A stretch of DNA of 64,000 nucleotides from Cephalopachus bancanus (GCA_027257055.1 JAPVLO010000054.1:6014001-6078000); one strand, 5' to 3'; counted from the first letter of the stretch, positions 22,586 to 34,185 are shown. Numbers and translations: made by a program. Notes: generated from the letters alone by a model not told the origin.

Positions 22586-23619
22586 ATATCTGAGTCTTCC
22601 CCATCATCCTCATAGTTTTGGAATGTAGGCAATGGATGGTCAAAAAGAAGTTGTGCATTGCTGTGGTGGGTAGTTCCTAGGATTGAAAGGTAGAGGCATG
22701 GTGCAGACTGTGGTGTGGACCACAACTCACCTCTACATCACAATTTTTCCTCAGGACTATCCTGATGATTTATATTTTCCTGTAGCCTATGATTAGTATA
22801 CAAAAAGAAGAGGAACAATGCTCATTATCCCCCCCCAAAAAAACCTCAACAAGATCAAATTGAAATCATATGTGGATTATATATTTTCTTAAAGTTTTGT
22901 TTTAAACTGAAATGACTGTTGGAAAGGTCAGAGAGTTCTCATCTACTGCCATGATTAGCTCATTAGAAAAACAACTTGCAGCTGCTGACAGAGAGTGACA
23001 GGTGAGCATGGGCACAATCACGGAGAGCGTCTAGATTTTTTTTTTAACCTCTTAGCAAGAGGTATAGAAAAAACAAAATGTGACAGGAATGACTGAATGA
23101 CTACTGGGGATCAAACAACCATTGTAGCCATATAGCATCTCTGTTATGGCACCTGTAAACAGAGGAAAGGTGAGGAAGGGGCAGAAGAAAGAGCAAAGAA
23201 AAGAGAAATGTGTGATGTTAGAGGCCACAGTATAAGGGACACTTCATTATTATCATGTGTCTCTGGAAGATAATTATTAGCACATGCTTTTAGAAAATTA
23301 AAATATGAAACGTAAAACCATAGATGACATTTTGGAAGATTATTGTACATGCATAGTTTATTTTTAAATTACTATAACCTTGCTATATAAAAATGGCCTC
23401 ATAATCAACCTTTTTGTTTTATGATTGAAATCATGCAGGGGAAGAAGAGGAAAAGGAAGAGTAGGAGGAGGAGAACAACGAAAATAGCAAAAGTATATTT
23501 TCAGTAAAATTAAAAGATAAATACAAAAGCATTTCATACTGTGTAGAATCTCAAACCATAGATAAGATTGGGAAGAAGCACATAAGAGAAAGCATAAAGG
23601 ATTATTGAAGAGTTGAGCA
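22586..23619. other. No gene or clear repeat seen
   Basis: About 1 kb of AT-rich sequence with poly-C/A and poly-T runs at 22834 and 23038 and a GA-rich patch near 23438. Short open frames here are unsupported. Confidence 0.5.
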
Positions 23620-23909
23620 GGCCAGGCTCAGTGGCTCACTCAGCCTGTAATCCCAGCACTTTGGGAGGCTGAGGCCAGTGGACTGCCTGAGCCCGCGGAT
23701 TCAAGACCAGCCGGGGGCAACTTGGCGAGACCTCGTCTCTACAATAAATAAAAAATTAGCTGGGCATAGTAGTGTGCGCCTGTAATTCCGGCTACTTGGA
23801 AGGCTGCGGTGGAAGGATCACCAGAGCCCAGCAGGTCGACACTGGGATAGCCCTGAGCGTGCCACTGCGCTCCAGCCTGGGGGATGGAGTGAGACTCCAA
23901 CTCAAAAGA
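23620..23909 (+). mobile_element. Alu SINE, older type with a small insertion
   Basis: Dimer with CCCAGCACTTT. The A-box region reads GTGGCTCACTCAGCCTG, a 4-bp duplication relative to the other copies. Tail is short and interrupted (AAAAGACAAAAGG). Confidence 0.92.
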
Positions 23910-24653
23910 CAAAAGGGGTGGGGGGCTGAGCAATGGCAGATTTTAGAATGTGCCAGCAAATACATTTCCTAAAAGAGATTACCTGGAAAGTCAAAAGTTA
24001 TCTTCTTTATTTTCAACAGAAGTTGGGGTACACATAGACATAGAAATAGGAAAAGAAAATCCAAGCAAGGCAGAAATGATGGAAATGCACAAATATTTAC
24101 AAAGGTGTATTACAAAGATTATATGTCTTTTTAATGCCCGAAATAAAAGTAGTCACAAGACTTTATATTTAAAGAGCACCATATGCCCTGGAAAACATGG
24201 CCCAGAATAGACAAGACATATCTTAATGAAGTTATTATACTTCAAAGATTAAAAAACAGATTCTTTTGAACAGCCAAACAGAAAGACCAATCACCAAGTA
24301 AGGGGAAAATGAGGTGGCTTCAAATCTGTCCATCGCAGCAAGGACAAATTTCAGAAGAAAATAGAGCAAGAAAACAAAGTGTTTAAGAAAATGAGAACCA
24401 AGAATTTTCTGTACATCCCACTTTTCTTCCAGGTTTAAAGTCTATAGACCAGTATATTTTAACATGTGCGAGCTCAGGGAATAGTTTTCTAGGGAGTCTT
24501 TCTTGGGAAAACCATAGGAGAATGAATTTTATCCAACTAAGAGATGACTGGGAAAACTATAGGAAAAACACTAGTGCTAGTGAATGTATTTTACTATAGC
24601 ACTAAGACTAAAGCATATGTAGAAGGTGTAAACAATGTAATATAAATGTTATG
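23910..24653. other. No gene or clear repeat seen
   Basis: AT-rich sequence. The 86-codon frame at 23950-24210 has no recognisable domain and no supporting signal. Confidence 0.5.
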
Positions 24654-25075
24654 TGGGGTCTCACAATTAAGTTCATGAACTCATCCTAGAAAAAGTGCTA
24701 CATACCTCATTGCTGAATATCACTATGGTTGAAGTATTTCTCTTGGGAAGTTATGCACCGATACCAGCACACCTAGTCCACCGGTCAAAGAAATTTTGAA
24801 ACTTTTTCTGTAATGATCATCAGCGCTGTCATCACAAGAATGTCAGAGTTTGAATTAAAGCAACGTACAAACATTAAATTTCTTTTGTTAAATGTGGCAA
24901 GAGTGGAAATGAAATCAGGGACATACTAGTCCAAGTTTATGGGAGTAATGCCATGAAGAAAATGGCAGTGTATAAATTGATTAAACATTTTTATCTGAAA
25001 GGAAAGAAAATGTCACTGATGGAGAGAGGTCAGGACAGCCAATAATGAGCAGAACTGATTAAAAAAATTGCCAAA
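24654..25075 (+). mobile_element. Mariner DNA transposon, 5' part, with inverted long 5' arm
   Basis: The element starts with a mariner-type terminus (GTCTCACAATTAAGTTCATG). Bases 24654-24839 read, on the minus strand, as the C-terminal end of a mariner transposase plus its 3' UTR. At 24840 an ATG opens the transposase N-terminus in the plus sense (MSEFELKQRTNIKF, then, after a frameshift near 24887, words such as GNEIRDILVQVYG restored in another frame and AVYKLIKHF). Sequence is lost after about 25075, where an Alu right-monomer fragment begins, so the catalytic DD34D part and the right terminus are missing. Dead copy. The left arm matches the left arm of the element at 36037-36434, so the odd 5' end was probably present in their common source. 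A mellifera/irritans-like mariner is the likely group, inferred from the wording only. Confidence 0.8.
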
Positions 25076-25080
25076 AAAAG

Positions 25081-25250
25081 AATTAACCAGACATGGTGGT
25101 ATGCACCTGTAGTTTTAGTTAATTGGAAGACTAAGGAGGGAGCATTATGCTTAAGCCCAAAAGTTTGAGGCTGCAGTGAGCTATGACTGTGCCACTGTAC
25201 TCCAGCCTGGGCCACAGAGTGAGACTCTGTCTCTGAAACAAGCAAACAAA
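25081..25250 (+). mobile_element. Alu right-monomer fragment, old
   Basis: Starts AATTAACCAGACATGGTGG and ends GAGTGAGACTCTGTCTCTGA with a broken tail. It lacks the left monomer and the window-specific changes, so it is an old copy. Confidence 0.85.
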
Positions 25251-25646
25251 ACTAGTTACATTTCTAACACAGTGACTAGATTGAATTCTTAAGCACTGTT
25301 TGGTATGATACTGTTCTCGACATTTCAGTATCATGCCATGCCCTATTTCTTTATTTTCCCCCTCCTCACATATATTGCTACCTGATTATTATATTTCATG
25401 TTACGACTTCCTCGGCCTTTCACTTTATGCTCCCTGTATCCCTGTTGAGTGAATAATCAATTGACCATGCACCTAACATTTTATTCTGAGCACTGAGTCA
25501 GGTAACTCAATCAATCATATGAAAAATTCAGGGTAAGCAGATTGCAAAGCAAACTCAGTACCTTTTTTTTTTTAACTTATATTATTAAGTGTTGTCTTTA
25601 GAGACACAAACATGTAAATGCCTGTACTGAAATTCATACATATCAG
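25251..25646. other. No gene or clear repeat seen
   Basis: AT-rich, with a T run at 25563-25572. No repeat wording recognised. Confidence 0.5.
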
Positions 25647-25975
25647 GGCTGGGTGGTGCTCACACCTGTAATTCTAGCATTAGGGGAGACTGAGGAAGAA
25701 GAATCGCTTGAGCACAGGAGTTTGAAATCAGCCTGGGCAACATAGTGAAACCTCATCTCTACAAAAAAAAAAAAAATTCTTTAGTTGATTAGCTGGGTGT
25801 GGTGGTACACAACAATAGTCTTAGCTACTCAAGAGGCTGAGGAGAAAGGATGGTCTGAGTTCAGGAGTTCAAGGCTGTGGTGAGCCATGATTGTGTCACT
25901 GCACTCCTGCTTGAGTGACAGAGTGAGACTCTGACTCAATAAATCAATCAATAAATAAGAAAACAAATAAATAAA
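25647..25975 (+). mobile_element. Alu SINE, old J-like dimer
   Basis: Diverged dimer: GGGCTGGGTGGTGCTCACAC, GAAATCAGCCTGGGCAACA, middle A-run at 25763-25776, and a tail of AATAAATCAATCAATAAATA units. Wording such as CATAGTGAAACC is the ancestral primate form, not the window-specific form. Flanks cattcatatca-like at 25630 and 25978 suggest a TSD. Confidence 0.9.
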
Positions 25976-26339
25976 CTTCATTCATATCAAACACATTTGA
26001 CAGATATGAATTTTGAAGATACAAATATTATATGCTTATAGATATAAACCTAAAGGTATCTCCTATACATGTTTTTCTTACCCAGATTCATACAACCTTG
26101 TGTTGACTGACCCATACTTTTCTTTTAAACCTAAGCAAGCATGTGTGACTCAGGGCTTTCTGGACTCCATTGGCCTTTTTTTGGTCACTTTAGACATGCA
26201 GGTTAGTTTTGGCCTTATAGACCACAACTGGTCAATAAAAAGATGTTTACTTACAGTCATTCATATCTGAGCTAATATGCAACTTTCTTGGAAATATGTC
26301 ACTATTTGAGTTATACCTTATGGTAATTCTCTGTATAGT
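25976..26339. other. No gene or clear repeat seen
   Basis: An 85-codon open frame at 26013-26270 covers most of this stretch. It has no recognisable domain, and I do not call it a gene. Confidence 0.45.
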
Positions 26340-26565
26340 CCTGTTAATTCTTCCCCCATTTGACACCTAATCCTTTACCCAGATCAATTGACTTTCACAG
26401 CACTTATAAGCTTCTAAAAATTACCTATAGTGCATAGCATAAATTATTACTAGAATGCAAGCTCCATGAGATGGAGACTCTTGTCTGCTCTGTTCAGTGT
26501 TCTTTTCCTAAAAAGATGGTGCTAAATAATTGTTTCTTGAATGCTAATAAATATCTGTTTGTTGT
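26340..26565 (+). repeat. LINE-2 3' end
   Basis: L2 3' wording: ATTACTAGAATGCAAGCTCC ATGAGATGGAGACTCTTGTC at 26447 and the terminal AATGCTAATAAATATCTG. The ending is the usual short L2 terminus without a poly-A tail. Confidence 0.75.
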
Positions 26566-26699
26566 TATTAATCTATTAGTTTATGTACACATCCCACCAT
26601 TAGAATTTAATGTATCTAATGTGAGAAATAAGGATGATGATTTATTTTCAAAATTGGAGTCTAACTTATCTCAAGATGCTATAAAATGCTTTGTGCTTC

Positions 26700-27085
26700 T
26701 CTTTTGTTGATCCACTTTCTGCTTCTTTGTGTTTCCTTCTCACAGGCTTTTTGCTTTGGTGGACTTCATGTTTAAACTTTTGGCAGGATCCAATCAGAAT
26801 GATTCTGTAAGCCAATCAGCAAGTAGGACATGCAAATGAAATGGTTCTGTAAGTCAATCAAAATGTATCATGTAGGCGTTGTATGGGAAAGCCTGTATCT
26901 TCTGTAGTACTCTTTCAATGAGGAACCAGGAGAGGGACCTACATTTTAGGAATAAAGGTGTTGATTCTTCCTGCTTCCGTGTGCCTGCCTACCAGACACC
27001 CAATCTTGCAAGACCATCATTAAAGTCTTGCTTCTGCTACTCTCCACATCTCTGTGTCCATCCTTTAATTTTGGACAGGTAAGTT
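26700..27085 (+). repeat. Possible solitary LTR remnant
   Basis: Two near repeats of a CCAATCAG-type motif (ATCCAATCAGAATGATTCTG at 26788, GTAAGCCAATCAGCAAGTAG at 26807, and GTAAGTCAATCAAAATG at 26849), then an ATTAAAGTCTTGCTTCTGCT stretch, look like an LTR promoter and polyadenylation region. No TG...CA ends or TSD could be fixed, so the call is weak. Confidence 0.3.
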
Positions 27086-27599
27086 CGTTTCTCACATCTA
27101 AGAAGATCTGTACCTCCTACTGTAAATGTCACCTGAAAATCTATACCTCCCACTATAAATTTCTGCCTGGAATTTCACCTGCTTTCTTAATCATATAGTT
27201 TCAGTGCTTATTTCACATCTAGCAAACATGGTAAGTAGTCAATTAGTAATTATGAAATGAAGTATTTTATGTTGGAAGTGAGCAGTTTTTTTTTCATAAA
27301 CTCTTTTTTTCCAGAAGTTATCATTTTCTTGCCTCATTTCAAAACAGGAAAACTCCATAAATAGTGCCTACTTGTCTGATAAATTAAAGCTCATTTTGTT
27401 ATCATCTGTAAACAATTATCAGATATTTAAAAAATGATAACACAAGGCTAACCAGGATGTATCAAAATGAGTACTGATAAACATCATTAGGAGAATGTAA
27501 CTTGGCACAGTCTTTATAGAAGGCATTTTTAATTGTGCACATAAACTTACAATGACATTATCCATGGGATGGAATTTTAGATACCAAAATAGCTTAAAG
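27086..27599. other. No gene or clear repeat seen
   Basis: AT-rich sequence. The last part, from 27430, may already be decayed L1, but this is not clear. Confidence 0.45.
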
Positions 27600-28635
27600 T
27601 ACAAAGAACTTTTAAAACTCAATAATAAACACCCCAAATAAAAAACAGGCAAAAGATCTGAATCAATACTTCACAGAGAAGACTTACAGGTGCCAAACAT
27701 ACATATAAAAAGGTAATTAAAATCAAATGTTATTAAGGGACTGAAAATTAAACCAGTGAGATACCATTACACTGATTGGAATAGCAAAAAACAAAACAAA
27801 ACAAACACTGGAAATGCCAAATAGTGACTAGCATGTGAAGTAACAGAAATCTCAATTCATCGTTGGTTGGAATGCAAAATGGGACAATCCATTTTAAAGA
27901 ATTTGACACTTTCTTGTAAAGCTAAATATTACCATACAATCAGGCAGTCATACTCCTTGGCATTGCTCAACTGAATTGAAAACTTACGTCTACACAAAAA
28001 ATTGCACACAAATGTCTATAGCACCTTTATTCCTAATTGCCAAAGTTTGGGAGCAACTAAGATATCTATCAATATGTGAATGGATAAACAAGCTATCACA
28101 TGTTCATTCAGTAGCTGAATTTTTAATTCAGCAATAAAAAGAAACAAGCTACCAAGTCTTGAAAGACATGAAAAAGCCTTAAGTGCATACTGTTAAGTGA
28201 AAGAAACCAAACTGATAAGGCTACATAATGTATAATTCCAAATATGGGACATTCTGAAAAAAGCAAACTTTAGAGAGAGTAAAAAGATCAGTGGTTGTCA
28301 AGACCTCCCTCGAGGGAAGGGAGAGAACTATGAATAGACAAAACACAGGGAACTTTTAGAGCAGTGAAACTATTATGTATCATACTGTAAGGGTGAACAC
28401 ATATTATACATTATACACAAAGAGTAAGCCTTAAATGTAAATAATTGATTATATTTAATAATAATGTATCAATATTAGTTCATCAACTGTAACAAATATA
28501 CTACACTAATGCAAGTTGTTAATCATAGGGGAAACTTTGTGGAGGCAGGCGGATAAATGGGAACTCTATGTACTTTCTGGCCAATTTTTCTGAAAACCTG
28601 AGACTGCTCTAAAACCAAAATCTATTATTTAAAAA
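27600..28635 (+). repeat. Old L1, ORF2 3' end and 3' UTR
   Basis: Decayed ORF2 wording (AATATTTCACAGAGAAGA-like at 27666, TGAGATACCATTACACTGAT at 27758, TACTCCTTGGCATTGCTCAA at 27951, AATGGATAAACAAGC at 28079) leads into an old 3' UTR (GGGAACTCTATGTACTTTC) and a short A-rich end. Many indels; an ancient L1M-type copy. Confidence 0.85.
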
Positions 28636-28841
28636 AAAGTAAAACCTTGTGCAGAGTTAGCACTCTAAGTAAGAAGTTTGAATGCCACCTTTATTTATAG
28701 CTGAAATAAATAAATAAGACTTTGATTTTTAGTGAAAAAACACTTGACAGCAGCTACAGAAGAGAAGTGATGAACCAGTGTCCTAAGTCCTCATGATAGC
28801 AAAACAAGATTCAAGATAAGAAATGAAGGAAAGCAAGCAAC

Positions 28842-29705
28842 TCAAATGTGCCAAAAAGAAAAAAGCAAACGGTTCCATTATAAAGTGGGCAAAAGATATG
28901 AGTAGACAGCTCTCAAAAGAAGACATACAAGCAGCCAACAGATACATAAAAAAATGCTCAGCCTCACTAGTCATCAAAGAAATGCAAATTAAAACTACAC
29001 TGAGATACCACCTAACTCCAGTCAGAATGACCATCATCAATAACTCAAAAAACAAGAGATACTGGAAAAGATGCGGCAAAAAGGGAATACTTCTGCACTG
29101 TTGGTGGGAGTGTAAACTAGTGCAGCCTCTGTGGAAAACAGTGTGGCAATTCCTAAAAGATCTAAAAATCGGCCTTCCATACGACCCCACAATCCCTCTA
29201 CTGGGAACATATCCGAAAAAACTTAAATCACTCTATAAAAAAGATACCTGCACACGTATGTTTATTGTAGCATTGTTCACAGTAGCAAGGACATGTAACC
29301 AACTGTGCTGCCCATCAAAAGAGGGCTGGATAAAAAAATGGGGTACATATACACGATGGAATATTATGCAGCCATAGAGAAGAACAAAATTATGGACTTC
29401 ACAGCAACCTGGGTGGACTTAGAATTTATAATACTGAGTGATCTTTCACAGAAACAAAGAACTGAGTATCACATGTTCTCATTCGAAAGCGGACCTTGAA
29501 CTATTATGGTAATACTATAAGAAAAGAATCGGCAGTAGTGGGAAACCACTGGGAGAGGGCCAGGAAAGCGGGATTGGCAGTGGTGGAAGTCTGCCTGGGG
29601 GGGCACACCTCATCAACAAGGGTACCTGCACAATGAACATTTGTATACTTAACCCTGAATTGTACCCCACATTTTTAAAATAAAATAATTTAAAGTTAAA
29701 AAAAA
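28842..29705 (+). mobile_element. L1 LINE, 5'-truncated
   Basis: The last part of ORF2 is open for 184 codons (28823-29377) in one frame and continues in another to 29499 (words DKKMGYIYTMEYYAAIEKNK), followed by the 3' UTR with two copies of the G-rich unit about 45 bp apart (29529 and 29574) and the CCTGAATTGTACCCC terminus. Flanks gaaagcaagcaa (28829) and gaaaacaagcaa (29706) look like a slightly decayed TSD. Inactive fragment. Confidence 0.92.
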
Positions 29706-30343
29706 GAAAACAAGCAAACAAAAGACTGCAAATGAATCACTCAGATCTTAGACATTTAATTTAAAAGAGACTCCATGTTTAACAGCTAAGGGTACAACTA
29801 TTTCATCCTGTAGTAAAATTGAATACCATTTTGAATTCAATTATTTGCCATTCCTTTATTCATTGGTTCATTCTAGAAGCATTAAGCTCCTACTAAGAGC
29901 AAAAGAATGTGTTAGAAACTGTGTGTTAGACACTGGGTATATTATAATTAGGTCAGTGGTCATACTCTTGAAAGGGTTATACTACATAACTCAGACAGGT
30001 AATCACAAAATTACAATAAACCTGGCAAAGTATTATAGAAGAGAAATATCAAGATGCTAAGAAGGTGCCAATAGATAAATGATGGAGGTGCATCTGTTCA
30101 GAATTAGAGTAGAGGAAAAAGATATGAAGAAAAAGATATTAGTAGCTGAAGTTAGCAAAGAGTATACAAGAAACATGGGGGAAACATTCTAAATGGGACT
30201 GGATGACCTGCTGTTTTAAGGGACATGAGAGAGGCTTATTCCAGAGTTTATTTTTTAAGAAATTTAGATGGTTTTATTATAACACCTTGTAAGAGAAGGC
30301 AAAATATTTCTGTTGGTAATTTGGAACCTATTAATTTTGAAAA

Positions 30344-30895
30344 TAGGTTTTGTTTTTGTTTGTTTCAGATTCAGGGGGTACAAGTGCATGCATGTTACAT
30401 GAACATATTGTGTAGCAGTGAAGATTGAACCCTGGGTGAAACTTTCTCCCACACAGTGTATATTGTACTGAACCCTAACCCCTCATTCCACCTTCCCTCT
30501 TTGTGGTGTCCCCAGTGTCTATTACTTCCATCTTTGTGGCCATTTAGCTCCCATCTATAAATGAAAAACACGTGGTGGTTTGTTTTCTGTTTCTGAGTCA
30601 GTTCACTTAGGATGATGTTCTCCAGCTCCATCCACGTTGTTACAAAAACATGATTTCTTTTTTTTTTTTTTTGAGTTGGAGTCTCACTCCATCGCCCAGA
30701 CTGGAGTGCAGTGGCCACTCCCGGCCACTGCAGCCTCCATCTGCTGGGCTCCGGCGAGCCTTCTGCCTCAACCTTCCAAGTAGCTGGAACTACAGGCGCG
30801 CACTGCCACACCCGACTAATTTTTTTATTTGATTTCATTTTTTTTTTATAACTACATAGTATTCTATGGTGTATATATACCACATTTTTTAAAAA
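30344..30895 (-). mobile_element. L1 3' end, antisense, split by an Alu
   Basis: Complement of an L1 3' UTR and ORF2 end: GCATGCATGTTACATGAACA (30387), CACTTAGGATGATGTTCTCC AGCTCCATCCACG (30605), then, after the Alu, ATAACTACATAGTATTCTAT GG and a TATACCACATTTTTT end. Its 3' UTR is of the older primate type, not the CCTGAATTG type. Confidence 0.85.
30657..30830 (-). mobile_element. Alu SINE, antisense, 5'-truncated
   Basis: T-tail at 30657-30672, then the complement of the right monomer with the young-type right arm (GGCCACTCCCGGCCACTGC). It stops at CCCGACTAATTTTTT, so the left monomer is missing. A short tgatttc lies at both sides (30651 and 30829). Confidence 0.88.
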
Positions 30896-31514
30896 AAGCT
30901 GTATGGTGGGAGCATAGATTTGGGAGTAAAAGCGAGAGAATCATAGCAAATGTTGTTGATGAAGTGAGAATGTTCTGATTTGAAGAAACAATCTTCCCGC
31001 TGCAGTGTGGAAACTGAAGATCACTTAAGAGGTTATTGCAGCAATTTCTGCAGGAGACAATAGCAACCTAAAATATGGTAGAGGTGGTGGTGATGAAAGG
31101 TGTATACTGATTTAACAAATGTTAGGAGATATATGTTACAGAACTCTATAATTAATTGAGTTGGGCAGTTAGAAAGAGGAATGCATCAGGAAGGAATTCA
31201 GGTCTCCTCCTGAGGCAACTGAATGGGTAGCCACGCTTTTCACTAATTGGAAACTGTGAATTATGTGGGTGGAAAATAAAAAGTTCAGTGTTCCAGAATT
31301 TTATATCTAAAGTATGAGAATAAAGAAATATGGATTTTAGAGTTATCAAATGGTACATACAGTCATAAAAATGAATGCGATTACAAGATCCCCTTATAAG
31401 GAAAAGTGGTCTAATAATTGAAAAGACACACACAAAAAAACCAAGTTGTCTCAAAATTTTGAAACAGAAAGAGGAAGAAATTCAAGAAAGGAAATTGAAA
31501 AAGCCTAACCTAAG

Positions 31515-31536
31515 CTATATATATATATATATATAT
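31515..31536. repeat. (TA)n microsatellite
   Basis: Eleven TA units, TATATATATATATATATATA plus two bases. Confidence 0.95.
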
Positions 31537-31659
31537 GTGCCAATAATAGGGTACCAGGAAGCCAAGGGAAGAAAGTGTTTCAGGAAGGAAGTATGAATAG
31601 TTTTCAGTGAAATTGTTACAGAAAGATCTAAAATATTACCTTTAACAAGTAGGAGGTGG

Positions 31660-32041
31660 CATTCATGCCTATTGCTGTTGTTACATATGACCACAATTTA
31701 GTAACTCTAAATAATACAAATGTATCATTTTATAATCCCAGAGTTCAAAAGTTCAAAATAGGTTATCTTGGGCTAAATGTGTTATCACTACTGTGTTTCT
31801 TTTGGAGGTTCTAGGGCAAAATTTCTTTCTTTGTTTGGCTTCTAGAGACTCTGACCTTCGCTTCATTTCTCACATCTCCTTCTCTGACTTTGACCCTTGT
31901 GATTTCACTGGGCTCACTGTATAATCCAGGATAATCTCAGGATCCTTAACCAAATTACATAAGCAAATATCCCCTTGCCATGTATAATTGGGAGCTGGAC
32001 TGTGAACTTTTTTATGGGACCATTATTCAGCCTACCACAGA
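31660..32041 (-). repeat. MLT1-type MaLR LTR, antisense
   Basis: The complement shows the MLT1 order: TCTGTGGTAGGCTGAATAAT GG, AGGATCCTGAGATTATCCTG GATTAT, CACAAGGGTCAAAGTCAGAG AAGGAGATGTGAG, TCTAGAAGCC, and the end near TAACAACAGCAATAGGC. Solitary LTR of the ERVL-MaLR class with no internal or coding sequence nearby. Confidence 0.85.
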
Positions 32042-33113
32042 GGTTCCTCATGACAATAGCAAGAACAGTTTTATTACAGTGGTTGAGAAAGAAACCAGAT
32101 TGCAATAAGTGATTTTGTAAGTAGAACATGAGTAAGTGGAAATTAATATAGATAAGCCTTGAAGAAATGTAGTTGTGAAGAGAAAGAGGAAAAACAGTGA
32201 ATGAGGAGAGTAGCAATCTGAGATATCAGAAGATGTTAAACACTAGTTGCAGACAGATAAAAAGTGACAAGAGTTGAAAATATAGGAGGAAGAGAAGATT
32301 GCCAATGAAGAGGCAAGTGTGGATGAAATCAAAGCAAGGTTAAATAATTAATTTTTAGAAAAAAGAAGATTTTTTTTTCATTGTCACATAGCTAGTGATA
32401 TAGATGTGTGTGAATTCAGGTAAACTCTAAAGCTTTCTGGCAGGAATTTGAGGTTGTTCCTAAAAACTAGCTTCTATTTTTTTCCCCTTTAAACAGGAAG
32501 TAAATTCATCTAATGAGAATAAGGTGGAGGTGGAATATCTGAACAGAGGGCACAAGTGAAAAGATTTTTTTTAAGTTTCTATAAAGACTGAGAGATTGCT
32601 AATTAGGGAAATAATGAGACTATTTGACATTGGTGAGTGCCCAATAAGGTCAAAATATATATTTTGGCATAAATATGGGACAGCATAAATATCACTCAGG
32701 AACTTAGTATAGGCTTAGAGAACATTGATAGTTAAGTTGAATGGGTACCGGAGATTTTCCAGACAGTCTTGATGGAAAGATAATGGAGCTAGAGAACAGA
32801 GACTATTTACAAGAGTATAATTGAATTGATGGGTCTTAGAATTTAATCTAGGTTACAAAATAAATTAAAAAATAGAAGAGGACCTATAGAATGGAAAAGG
32901 TGCAGATGACTGAGTATCACTTTGAATTCAAAGAACAGGTAAAAGAGGGGTAAATGAGTGATAAACAGGACAGAAAGCCTGTTGTAAGATATTTTCATAG
33001 AGAAGTTCAAAAGTGGGTCAGTTCCATGAAATACAGTACCAATTCAGTGGTCATGGAGTATGTGACTGAAGTGAATAGCAGTAGAACGTTATTGGAAATA
33101 AGAATGTGAGAAT

Positions 33114-33390
33114 TGCCAGGCTCGTTGGCTCAGCCTGTAATCCCAGCACTTTGAGAGGCCGAGGTGAGTGGATTGCCTGAGCCCACAGGTTCGAGACCAG
33201 CCCTATCAACTCAACGAGACCTCGTCTCTACAGTAAATTAAAAAATTAGCCAGGTGTGGTAGTGCGTGCCTGTGGTTCTGGTTGCTTGGAAGGCTGAGGC
33301 AGAAGGATTGCTGGAGCCCAGCAGGTCGACACTGGGGTGGCTGTGAGCATGCCATTGCACTCCAGCCTGGGCAATGAAGTGAGACTCCAA
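33114..33390 (+). mobile_element. Alu SINE, older type, base of a nested complex
   Basis: Dimer with CCCAGCACTTT and ACTCAACGAGACC, running into a GA-rich tail. A 13-bp flank (agaatgtgagaat) at 33101-33113 has a near match (agaatgtcaggat) at 34204-34216, beyond two other Alus, so those seem to have inserted into this element's expanded tail. Confidence 0.9.
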
Positions 33391-33615
33391 CAAGAGAGAG
33401 AGAAAGAAGGAAAGAAAGAAGGAAAGAAAGAAAGAAAGAAAGAAAAGAAAGAGGGAGAGAGAAAGAGAGAGAGAGAAGAGAGAGAGCGGGAAAGAGAGAG
33501 AGAAAGAGAAAGAGCAAAAGAGAGAGAAAGAGAAAGAAAAAGAAAGGGAGAGAGAAAGAGAGAAAAGAAAGAGAGAGAGAGAGAGAGGAAAGAAAGGAAG
33601 AAAGAAAGACAGAAA

Positions 33616-33665
<50 letters not shown>

Positions 33666-33675
33666 AGAAAGAAAG
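33391..33675. repeat. GAAA/GAGA purine tract (expanded Alu tail)
   Basis: About 285 bases of almost pure purine made of GAAA, GAGA and GGAA units. It starts at the tail of the Alu at 33114. The 308-codon and 179-codon minus-strand frames that cover it are Ser/Leu/Phe repeats and have no gene support. Confidence 0.93.
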
Positions 33676-33775
33676 ACTGAGGAGGAAAGATCGCTGGAGC
33701 CCAGCAGGTCGAGGTTGTGGTGGCTGGGAGCAGCCACTGCACTCCAGTCTGGGCAACAGAGTGAGACCCCGACTC
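33676..33775 (+). mobile_element. Alu SINE, right-monomer end, younger type
   Basis: Only the last 100 bases of an Alu: ACTGAGGAGGAAAGATCGCT GGAGCCC, then the GGTGGCTGGGAGCAGCC arm and GACCCCGACTC with a tail. It interrupts the purine tract, either as a 5'-truncated insertion or by recombination. Confidence 0.88.
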
Positions 33776-33791
33776 AAAAAAAAAGAAAGAA

Positions 33792-33852
<61 letters not shown>

Positions 33853-33890
33853 TAAAGAAAGAAAGAAAGAAAAATTTTAAAAATGAATTC
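33776..33890. repeat. (GA)n with GAAA ends
   Basis: A tail of AAAG units followed by more than 20 GA units (33797-33845), then GAAA units. Confidence 0.93.
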
Positions 33891-33898
33891 AAAAAAAT

Positions 33899-34185
33899 TT
33901 TTTTTTTTTTTTGAGTTGAAGTCTCACTCTGTCGCCCAGACTGGAGTGCAGTGGCTGCTCCCGGCCACCGCAGCCTCGACCTGCTGGGCTCCGGCGATCC
34001 TTCCGCCTCAGCCTTCTGAGTAGCCGGAATTACAGGCATGCGCTGCCACGCCCAGCTGATTTTTTGATTTATTGTAGAGATGAGATCTCGCTGCCCAGGC
34101 GGGTCTCGAACCCGCGGGCTCAGGCAATCCACTCACCTCAGCCTCCCAAAGGCGCGGGATTACAGGCTGAGCCACCGAGCCTGGC
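33899..34185 (-). mobile_element. Alu SINE, antisense, younger type
   Basis: T-tail at 33899-33912, then the full complement of a dimer with all three young changes (CTCGCTGCCCAGG, AAAGGCGCGGG, GCTCCCGGCCACC). Flanks ttcaaaaaaattttt (33889) and ttcaaaaattttt (34186) fit a TSD with length slippage. Confidence 0.93.

Larger units (their letters stand above)
29840..33112 (-). repeat. Long decayed LINE-2, antisense, with later insertions
   Basis: The + strand starts with the complement of an L2 3' end (TTCATTGGTTCATTCTAGAA GCATTAAGCTCCTACTAAG at 29860) and continues in the expected order through AGGTTATTGCAGCAATTTC (31030) and GGTGGTGGTGATGAAAGG, then purine-rich sequence to 33112. It is interrupted by an antisense L1 with an Alu (30344-30895) and an antisense MLT1 LTR (31660-32041). 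The far part (32042-33112) is the least certain. No coding capacity remains. Confidence 0.5.

Noticed and set aside
28823..29377. A 184-codon frame that looks like a conserved protein
   Set aside because: It is the C-terminal end of L1 ORF2 in a truncated copy. The RT and endonuclease parts are missing, so it is neither a host gene nor an active LINE.
31660..32041. Endogenous retrovirus with genes near the MLT1 and MST LTRs
   Set aside because: Both are single LTRs of the MaLR class. No internal gag, pol or env region was seen around them.
33206..34132. A 308-codon minus-strand open frame, the longest in the window
   Set aside because: It is built from two Alus and the purine tract between them. 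The product is a Ser/Leu/Phe repeat flanked by translated Alu, with no domain or codon signature.
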